Source: Primula veris
Lineage: Eukaryota > Streptophyta > Magnoliopsida > Ericales > Primulaceae
Direction of reading: 5' to 3'
DNA length: 64,000 nucleotides
NCBI GenBank assembly: GCA_963682055.1
Contig: OY821749.1
Location: forward strand, 22,823,631 to 22,887,630
In this document: positions 11,042-18,404 of the stretch, piece by piece
How positions within the stretch are numbered: position 1 is the first letter of the stretch
Layout of the letters: every line of letters starts with the position of its first letter
The notes under the pieces: model-generated
Databases searched by the model: none
What the model saw: only the letters and a program-made list of their open reading frames with translations
What the model was told of the DNA's origin: nothing
Position numbers and translations under genes: made by a program

Positions 11042-12253
11042 GTATTTATTGTTTCTGGCAAGGAAAAATTTAAGTAAACCAGCTTATTTGATTAGTAGTT
11101 GTATTTTGTGACAAATATAAAAGCGAATTGGTGGCAGATATAAAGGATGTAACAATTTAAAGTTCATATGTTTCAAATTTTCAATCTTTAATTTGATGTT
11201 GTCACTTATTTAATTTGTCAAAAAACTGAATTTGTTGTAACTTTTTTTAGATACGGATTCGAGTATTGATGCTAAGTATCTTCCAAAAGTTGATGATGAA
11301 GAAGACGAGCCTATCGAAGAAATGGAAGCAGGAAGTAGCGGAATAAATTGATTTTGTTAGCAGTAGAAGTAGCGGAGCCTATCATAAAGATATTGAGATG
11401 ATTGGATGAGAAAACAAGGAGAGAATAGACGGAAAAATACTCGGAAAGGCCGCAATATTTTGTGTTTTGTTAACTCTAATTTGTGAGCTATGATTGCTTT
11501 TTGATTAAAATCTAAGTAGTATGTTGGATCCGACTCGATTGTCACTTGAATAATACCATCGTAATCCTGCAATTTAAGGAAATATTATCTGGAATTTGCC
11601 TTTTCTGGAATTTGGTACTTTTCGGATGTTAAAACGGTCAAGAAGGAAATGTGATCATAGTCTTCGCAATTTATTTTTTTCATTGTGGCTGCGAAAATCT
11701 GAATAGTGCTTGTAGTTATACTGCTTGTTTGGTTACAAACTTACAAGTTTTGAACAAAAAAACGGTGCATATCTTTGGCTAAACAAACCCGAATTGTTAA
11801 TGTTTCCTTTTCAGAATTTTTAATTCTATCTTTGTTCCCTTAAGTGAAGTCTGTGAAGTTTCGTGAGACAAAATGAATGGTAGCCTGTCAAATTCTTAAT
11901 ATGAGCTAATTATGGCTAATTATGGCTAATTATGGCTAAATTATGGCTAAATCATGGCTAGTTATGCCTAAATTATGTATATTTTATGGAGTTATTTTTA
12001 TGAAAAGAATTCAATTACATTAGTTTCTTTCTTTTTCAATTGTAAACATGGGAAAAGATAAATAAAAATAATGAATTTGTAAAAACTCCACCCAAATTGA
12101 TTTTTTTATACATTTTGTTTTTCCAAATCATGATATAATGAAAATTTAAAATAATTTTTTTAAAAAAAACGGGTTCGGTTCGGGCGGGTCGAGTTGGGGT
12201 TTTATATGGTTTGGATTCGGCTCGGGTCAAACCCCGCATTTTTGCCATTCCTA
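11042..12253. other. 3' part of the outer hAT element
   Basis: A short open stretch at about 11250-11350 (DTDSSIDAKYLPKVDDEED, then a stop) follows an acceptor-like TTTTTTTAG and may be a last transposase exon. At about 11901-11966 the unit TATGGCTAAT is repeated roughly six times with small changes. The last 100 bases are the CGGGT-rich subterminal region and the terminal inverted repeat. No other coding content is seen. Confidence 0.55.
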
Positions 12254-12830
12254 GTTGTATCCCAGTTCCCTATCAGTAGGGATTGCCCTCAATCGATTAT
12301 TAGAACTTTGTAAAAAAAAACAGATGCAGCCATTCTAATCGATGTTCATGCTAAAAAAAATATTATGTGACATTCATTTTTCTGAGGCTACAAAACTCAC
12401 CGTAATTTAGTTTCCTACGGCCACCGCCTCTAAGGGCTCATCATGACGAATCCGATAAACGATACTATTGCAGTGATTATTCATCAAAATGCTCATCAAT
12501 AAAGAGGGATATCATGTCTTATTAGTATTTTTTTCATCGTGTAGGCTTTAGCGCAACATCAAATATCGTCTTCCAGTTAGGCCAATGTACCAATGGCTAA
12601 TCATCATGTTATTCAAAATATTTCATCACGTTGGGGCCTAAGAAAAAAAAGAGTATCTGGCTCCTTTAATAAAAACCGTAGCAGCTATTTTTATTTCTTA
12701 GCATTTGAAATTAACCAATATTGAATAATAAACGAGAGAGGTGATAATCATTCATATACAGTAGTCACGACAACGAAATGATAATTTTATATAATATAAA
12801 ACGTACTTATACATGTTTACTACCTTCGAG
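12254..12830. other. Non-coding stretch right of the nest
   Basis: Begins with the right target duplication of the outer hAT element (12254-12261). Beyond that I see no gene, RNA or ordered repeat. Confidence 0.5.
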
Positions 12831-12985
12831 AGGTACGCATACAGAGAGGGCAATCCGGTGTGTTTTTAAGCCACTCTGTTATGCATGTGTTGTGGAAAAC
12901 ATGCCTACAAGGCATATGAGAGATGCTACCGTTTGTTTCCCCTTGGCCTATGATTCCCTTTGAGGAGGAACCTGGACCAAGGGTA
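12831..12985 (-). pseudogene. RING-H2 finger relic
   Basis: Read on the minus strand, the segment encodes SISHMPCRHVFHNTCITEWL followed by KNTPDCPLCMRT. This is the second half of an ATL-type RING-H2 finger, with Cys-x-His-x2-His-x2-Cys, the conserved Trp three residues after the sixth ligand, and a final Cys-Pro-x-Cys pair. The first Cys-x2-Cys pair is missing. The preceding residues SSSKGIIGQGETNG occupy its place without cysteines, and the only ATG-opened frame on the other strand is an antisense shadow. A full-length RING-H2 gene exists at 34142-34534, but the two are not close copies. It is interpreted as a degenerate gene fragment that cannot coordinate two zinc ions. Confidence 0.7.
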
Positions 12986-13205
12986 GTGACGGGTTTGTAT
13001 CCCTGCTCTTATTTCTGAAATAACATAAACTATGAAATTTATATTATTTTAGACTAATTAATGTAATTAAGTAGTAAGACGCAAAACAACTAAGTTAAAA
13101 AAATGAGGAAAATGGGGATTGAACATGCGACTCAATTCGTTAGATACAAATTACTACTTACCAAGACAAGTTAAAATATCTTTTTACCTAGGTCATAAAC
13201 ATTTT
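12986..13205. other. AT-rich spacer
   Basis: No coding content. On the minus strand, 13110-13170 has a weak resemblance to tRNA-type internal promoter boxes (ATGTTCAATCCCC), not enough to call a tRNA or SINE. Confidence 0.35.
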
Positions 13206-14079
13206 TGACGAAAAAAAATGATGCAAGCAAAAAGTGAAACACTATTTTTTGAAAGATGTTCAAATTGATCATAAAATTGATGAATGAAATGATTCAATTG
13301 CTCTGAACAACCAAGTGTACATAGTTATTGAAATAGAGAAAAATTAACTTCAAATGGTTAATTATTAATAACCGTAGAGAAATGGGGTATAAGAAGAAAA
13401 GATGAGATACTGTGGAGTCATTCTTTCATGTTTCAATGAATCGCTATTTAGCCATGTCAGCTACAAAGTTTTCTTTCCTTACAATGTTCGCATGAATACG
13501 ACTTTGAATTTTACGTTTTTTTTTAATTCCCCTCTCTCTTTTTTTAAATAATTTTTTTGTCTTTTATTAATTAGGTTCCTAAAAACTAGTAACATTAATT
13601 CTCCCTGTTTAATGTTGCATTACATTAGAAATAAAAACATTGTTAAAATTTATGATCTTAAGCAAACTAAAACTATTCGTAAGGTTATTGCATAAACCTG
13701 GTACATCCATATGAATCATAACATGTAATTTAACATGTACATGTCCGTGCGCATCATGTGCATATCATGTGACATTAATGTCATGTTTATGTCACGTTTT
13801 TATGTCATAATTAATGTGAGATTAGCGGTAACACAATGCTAGAATTAACGAGAGAAATGCGTCTAGTCCCGGATAAGTTTTAAATCATGGAACTTTATGT
13901 AGTAATTTATAGCAGGAAAAAGTTATGTAATGTTACCAATAATCGTAGAAATTGACGAAAAAAAATGATGCAAGCAAAAAGTGAAACACCGTTTTTTTGA
14001 AAGAGGTTCAAATTGATCATAAAATTGATTAATGAAATGATTCAATTGTTCAGAACAACCAAGTGTAAATAGTCATTGT
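13206..14079. repeat. Pair of ~125-bp direct repeats with a 620-bp spacer
   Basis: The copy at 13206-13330 (beginning TGACGAAAAAAAATGATGCA) and the copy at 13953-14079 agree at most positions, including CAAATTGATCATAAAATTGA and GAACAACCAAGTGTA. The spacer is AT-rich, has no coding segment and contains short repeated ATGTCA/ACATGT words near 13740-13810. The origin may be a local duplication or two copies of a small dispersed repeat. Confidence 0.85.
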
Positions 14080-15837
14080 CATTACTTTCTGCAATCGCTG
14101 CACAGAAAGTAAGTAAATAGGCCGTAAATACCTGTATATAAAATGAAGCAAAAAAAATTTAGCATGGCAAGTAGATTTAGTTGAAGTAATAAATTTAGTT
14201 GGGTTGTTAGTTGGACTTATATTTTAATTAGGCGAAATCCGCTTAAAATTTTATTCACCCCAAGGTTTAGCCGTACGCGCCAAAAAGCTTCAAGCCCCAT
14301 GTTTAAGAAGAGTTATTTTATTCTTTAATTCTTTTTCATGTTCTAATGATATATGTTATATTGAAGTTTCTGTAAAAATTAAAAATTAAAAAGTAGCATA
14401 CATTTACTGGCCATATATGTTGCAGTTTACAAAGTTTCTGATAAAGCTCCTGTGACAGCATGATCAAAAAGACCTAAAATTTGAATATTCGATAAATTTT
14501 AATTAATAACAGCCTGATCAAAAATAAAAATAAGCCCTAATTAATTATTATACAGTCAAATGCCTCAGCCCTTGAAATCAACACATACTCCCACAGACCA
14601 TCAGACTAATTTAACAACACCACTTTAAGAGAAATGCATGAACCATGTATGTATCAGTGTTCGAAGTATGTCAAATAAACATTTGAAATAAGAAAAATTG
14701 GATACTTTTTCAATTTTCATCATTTATCTTGTCGTCGCTGCATATTTATAGCCTGTTTAGGTTAAACTATTTAGAACAAAATAGACACTAGTCCATGATT
14801 CTTTTTCCCAGCATTAGTTAACATTTTCAATGCATATTTCTTTAAACAAGTTAACTTCGGACCATATGATTATAAATGGACACGTGGCGAGATATCGATC
14901 GAGAAGGGTATGGAGGTCTAAGGAGAATACTTCTCTAGAGGGGAACTCAACCCCATCTTACGCCTTTAATTAAAGCATTGATATGAATTAATTTGATTAT
15001 GCAGTAGTATATATAGAATTGATTTTTAGAAATCAAAACATATGATTATATATACACATATTAATGAAGAATATAGGACTAGAAAATAGAAAGGGCAATG
15101 ATTTGGCGGAAGGAGATGTCATTTTGCTTTTGAAATTTTTAATTTTGTTGAGAGAGAGAATTGCACTGTGCGACTGTCATATAAAATTTATGTTGATGAA
15201 AATACACACATGGTGTGCACATGAAGCACTTGTATGCAAATTGATGATAGATTTTTATTAGATTGGTATGTCAATGAGAAATTTAATACGAAGTGTATGC
15301 AATTCGCTAATCACCAAACCCAATAGTTTTACTTTCATTAATCTTTGATTCTATGTTTCTTTCCCATTCTTTTTTATCGTGTGATTGTTTTCGCTAATCT
15401 ATTTGGAATCTGAATAAAGTAGATAAATACTAGTTAATCGTTAGCTTTGTGTGTTGTGATTAAGATTGATATTCGCTAATCACCAAAACCAATGGTTTCG
15501 GGTGTTATGTGTTAGGTTTTTGAAACATTTTTTATAATGTTATGGATATCAGAAGTGATCTGAATAAGATTTCAATATACATGGAGTGGTTCGTAAATAA
15601 AAAAAAGTTGTAAAACAAAACATAATACAGTATTTTATTAAGAAAAAGTTAAATGCTAACTTATGCTTCGGGACACAAGTAAAGGGTCAACATTTGATTT
15701 CTTTAATGCTTAATTTGAGTTATTTAATGCTAATGCTAATTACAATGTTCTTAAAATTGGTAATGATTAAGGACATACTAACTATTACATTTATGACAAT
15801 TTAAATAAAAAGCATTCTATATGTGAATAAATAATGA
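14080..15837. other. Long AT-rich non-coding stretch
   Basis: I find no recognisable exon, RNA gene or transposon end. An ACACGTGGC G-box-like word lies at about 14880. CGCTAATCACCAAA occurs twice (about 15304 and 15474). The ATG-opened frame near 15064-15261 is short and has no family features. Confidence 0.45.
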
Positions 15838-15888
15838 TATTAATTAGAGGTTGGATTTTTATACTACACTTTTTCTGAAAAAACGCAC

Positions 15889-15953
15889 AAACCGTACATT
15901 TAATTTACGGTTTACAGAAATTACATGCAAACCGTACATTAAATGTACGGTTT
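15889..15953. repeat. Left-arm palindromes, two copies
   Basis: Two near-perfect palindromes built on AAACCGTACATTAAATGTAC, the first with one base changed in its right half. They match four palindromes in the right arm (18218-18365). Confidence 0.9.
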
Positions 15954-16115
15954 GTATGTAATTTTTTTATTTTTTTTTGTAATTTCAATTTGTAAAATAG
16001 GAAAAATATATAAAATATGCAAATCCATAATTCACTTAGCTATATATAATTGTTTGTTGTTTGTTTATATTAATTATAGAAATTATAATAATTGTTGATA
16101 TTTGTCCCATTTTTT

Positions 16116-16258
16116 GCAACTGTTCGGAAAGGAAGCAACTGTTCGGAAAGGAAGCAAGCAACTGTTTGGAAAGGAAGCAAGCAACTGTTCGGAAAGGAAG
16201 CAAGCAACTGTTCGGAAACGAAGCAAGCAACTGTTCGGAAAGAAAGCAACTGTTCGGG
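16116..16258. repeat. Left-arm minisatellite CAACTGTTCGGAAAGGAAG
   Basis: About seven tandem units of 19-23 bp, differing mainly by the presence of an extra GCAA. The inverse array is at 17915-18058. Open frames running through it on either strand are repeat artefacts. Confidence 0.92.
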
Positions 16259-16412
16259 ACCCCAGCCAGGGGCTCTCGCCCCTTGGACCCCGCCAGGGGC
16301 TCTGCCCCTTGGAACCCCGTTTCAATTATTCATATTCAATTATACGTTGGCTCGACGAGCGTGCACTCCGCACTTCCCTAACTCGTTTCCGAGTTTAACG
16401 CATTATTGTAAA

Positions 16413-16603
16413 TTAGGGTTTAGGGTTTAGGGTTTGTAATTTAGGGTTTAGGGTTTAGGGTTTGTAATTTAGGGTTTAGGGTTTACGGTTTAGTGTTTAG
16501 GATTTAGGGTTTAGTGTTTAGGATTTAGGGTTTAGGGTTTAGGGTTTGTAATTTAGGGTTTTTAATTTAGTGTTTAGGGTTTAGGGTTCAGGGTTTAGGG
16601 TTT
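16413..16603. repeat. Degenerate telomere-like TTTAGGG block, left arm
   Basis: Runs of TTTAGGG interrupted by TTTGTAA, TTTAGTG and TTTAGGA variants. TTTAGGG is the standard plant telomere unit, but irregular spacing and mixed variants argue for an internal repeat, not a chromosome end. Confidence 0.88.
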
Positions 16604-17237
16604 GTAATTTCAGCAATATTGGTCCAAATCTTTCATCTGTAATATACACCTTAGTATCTGTATTAGGTGCGACAGTATCTGTATTAGTATCTACACCTTG
16701 TTCAGTCTTAATAGGATTCCTAACCATTTTTGTGGCTGTTAATATCGTGCGTTGGTGATCAAGGGTTAAAACATTATCCCACCAACCGCGTAATTGACCG
16801 GCAAAGCCAACAACAATGAATTCAGCAATTTGGTAATCGGTGTTATTAGCACCTAAACATACTGTAGAATACATAGTCATTCTATGTAACATAACCATAA
16901 TTTGGTATTCTGTCATACCATCAATATTGCATTCATAAATGGTTGTAGCACTAAAACTAGTAAAAATATTACCACCTTCTTCTTCATAAAGAAGATCTTG
17001 TGGACTCGGTCGAGAATAATAATGCTTCATAGGGGCAGTTGGAACTGATTTTCTGCCAAAATGAGTGGATTTTCCAAAGACATTTTGATTAACACTAGCA
17101 TGTTGTTCTGGAGTATCCATAGCTAAAAGTTGTTTTTCAAAACTATTTATATGATCGATATCATCCGAGTTTTCTGATAAAACAGTTATATTTTTACCTT
17201 TCCCAATATTCAGGTTTTCTAGTTGCTGAGTTAGCAA
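16581..17237 (-). pseudogene. Captured pararetrovirus- or retroelement-gag-like coding fragment
   Basis: An open minus-strand frame of 218 codons occupies the loop of the fold-back element. Its recognisable core contains YYSRPSPQDLLYEEE, IYECNIDGMTEYQI, MTMYSTVCLGANNTDYQIAE and FAGQLRGWWDNVLT. In my knowledge, the RPSPxDLxxEE start and GFxGQLxGWWDN block recur in plant polyproteins of endogenous Caulimoviridae type (petuvirus/florendovirus-like coat or gag region), but a retrotransposon gag origin is possible. There is no movement protein, protease or reverse transcriptase. The frame ends by running into telomere-like repeats, and its last 13-14 native codons lie in the 44-bp inverted repeat. 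It is a captured, truncated piece without its own promoter, and no replication function can be claimed. Confidence 0.6.
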
Positions 17238-17443
17238 ATTAATTTAGGGTTTAGTGTTTAGTGTTTAGGATTTAGGGTTTAGGGTTTAGTGTTTAGTATT
17301 TAGGGTTTAGGGTTTGTAATTTAGGGTTTTTAATTTAGTGTTTAGGGTTTAGGGTTTAGGGTTTAGGGTTTAGGATTTAGGATTTAGGGTTTAGGGTTTG
17401 TATATTACAGATGAAAGATTTGGACCAATATTGCTGAAATTAC
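16604..17443. repeat. 44-bp perfect inverted repeat bounding the loop
   Basis: 16604-16647 (GTAATTTCAGCAATATTGGT...) is exactly the reverse complement of 17400-17443. The left copy is part of the captured coding fragment. The right copy therefore shows that a bit of that fragment was included in the inverted duplication. Confidence 0.95.
17243..17399. repeat. Degenerate TTTAGGG block inside the loop
   Basis: Same unit family as 16413-16603 and the same orientation, directly upstream of the start of the captured frame. Confidence 0.85.
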
Positions 17444-17650
17444 TAAACCCTAAACCCTAAACACTAAACCCTAAACACTAAATTAAAAACCCTAAATTAC
17501 AAACCCTAAACCCTAAATCCTAAACACTAAATCCTAAATCCTAAATCCTAAATCCTAAACACTAAACCCTAAACCCTAAATCCTAAACACTAAACCCTAA
17601 ACCCTAAATCCTAAATTACAAACCCTAAACCCTAAATTACAAACCCTAAA
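17444..17650. repeat. Degenerate CCCTAAA block, right arm
   Basis: Inverted counterpart of the left-arm block, with CCCTAAA, CCTAAAC and CCCTAAATTACAAA variants. A 63-bp tract at 17651-17713 between this block and the arm is not present on the left side. Confidence 0.88.
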
Positions 17651-17814
17651 CTGTTGGTGATTTTAGTATCATCAATGTATTTTAGTAGTAATGTGATTTA
17701 TTATAGGCCGATGCAATAATGCGTTAAACTCGGAAACGAGTTAGGGAAGTGCGGAGTGCACGCTCGTCGAGCCAACGTATAATTGAATATGAATAATTGA
17801 AACGGGGTTACAAG

Positions 17815-17918
17815 GGGCAGAGCCCCTGGCGGGGTCCAAGGGGCAGAGCCCCTGGCGGGGTCCTAGGGGCAGAGCCCCTGGCGGGGTCCAAGGGGCGAGA
17901 GCCCCTGGCTGGGGTCCC
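17815..17918. repeat. GC-rich 26-bp units, right arm (four copies)
   Basis: The unit AAGGGGCAGAGCCCCTGGCG plus GGGTCC is repeated about four times. The left arm (16260-16320) has only two. Each unit contains an AGGGGC/GCCCCT stem that can fold. Confidence 0.92.
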
Positions 17919-18058
17919 GAACAGTTGCTTCCTTTCCGAACAGTTGCTTGCTTCGTTTCCGAACAGTTGCTTGCTTCCTTTCCGAACAGTTGCTTGCTTC
18001 CTTTCCGAACAGTTGCTTGCTTCCTTTCCGAACAGTTGCTTCCTTTCCGAACAGTTGC
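17915..18058. repeat. Right-arm minisatellite, inverse of 16116-16258
   Basis: Tandem CTTCCTTTCCGAACAGTTG units of 19-23 bp in inverted orientation to the left arm. Confidence 0.92.
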
Positions 18059-18217
18059 AAAAAATGGGACAAATATCAACAATTATTATAATTTCTATAA
18101 TTAATATAAACAAACAACAAACAATTATATATAGCTAAGTGAATTATGGATTTGCATATTTTATATATTTTTCCTATTTTACAAATTGAAATTACAAAAA
18201 AAAAAAAAAAATTACAT

Positions 18218-18365
18218 ACAAACCGTACATTTAATGTACGGTTTGCAAAAATATATGCAAACCGTACATTAAATGTACGGTTTGCATGTATTTTTGCAAA
18301 CCGTACATTAAATGTACGGTTTGCATGTAATTTCTGTAAACCGTAAATTAAATGTACGGTTTGTG
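18218..18365. repeat. Right-arm palindromes, four copies
   Basis: Four successive AAACCGTACATTAAATGTAC palindromes separated by short AT spacers, against two in the left arm. The outermost has one altered base (CCGTAAATTAAA). Confidence 0.93.
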
Positions 18366-18404
18366 CGTTTTTTCAGAAAAAGTGTAGTATAAAAATCCAA
18401 CCTC

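Larger units (their letters stand above)
1117..12253. mobile_element. Outer hAT transposon, broken and carrying nested insertions
   Basis: The left end TAGGGATGACACTAAATGCG and the right end, which reads TAGGAATGGCAAAAATGCGG on the other strand, are terminal inverted repeats. Both continue into the alternating CGGGT/ACCCG subterminal sequence common in plant hAT elements. They are flanked by an 8-bp target duplication, GTTGTATA at 1109-1116 and GTTGTATC at 12254-12261 (7 of 8 match), the length expected for hAT. Inside is a ZBED/RICESLEEPER-type transposase relic split by a Copia element at 2489-10403. Without the nested insertion the element would be about 3.2 kb. The transposase has stops and frameshifts, so the element is not autonomous. 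Confidence 0.9.
15847..18404. mobile_element. Composite fold-back element with long inverted arms
   Basis: The outer 50 bases, GAGGTTGGATTTTTATACTA and onward, recur exactly inverted at 18355-18404. Flanks are TATTAATTA (15838-15846) and AATTAATTA (18405-18413), a likely 9-bp target duplication with one mismatch. From outside in, each arm has palindromic AAACCGTACATTAAATGTAC units, an AT-rich tract, a CAACTGTTCGGAAAGGAAG minisatellite, GC-rich AGGGGCTCTGCCCCT units, a GTGCACTCCGCACTTCCC tract, a degenerate TTTAGGG block and a 44-bp perfect inverted repeat. The left arm is 15847-16647 and the right arm 17400-18404. The 752-bp loop carries most of a captured coding fragment. Long terminal arms plus a 9-bp duplication fit a non-autonomous Mutator-like or fold-back transposon. 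No transposase is present. Confidence 0.85.

Noticed and set aside
16116..16258. CRISPR-like regularly spaced repeats
   Set aside because: Units are contiguous tandem repeats without unique spacers, in a plant nuclear sequence, and are mirrored in the opposite arm of a transposon.
16061..16430. Open frames through the left-arm minisatellite
   Set aside because: Several frames on both strands are open because the repeat unit lacks stops. The encoded residues are simple repeats.
16413..17650. True telomere or chromosome-end array
   Set aside because: TTTAGGG units are mixed with TTTAGTG, TTTAGGA and TTTGTAA variants, occur in both orientations around a coding fragment and lie inside an element with a target duplication.
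17741..18138. Open frames through the right-arm repeats
   Set aside because: Same cause as in the left arm, with mirror-image frames and no protein family features.
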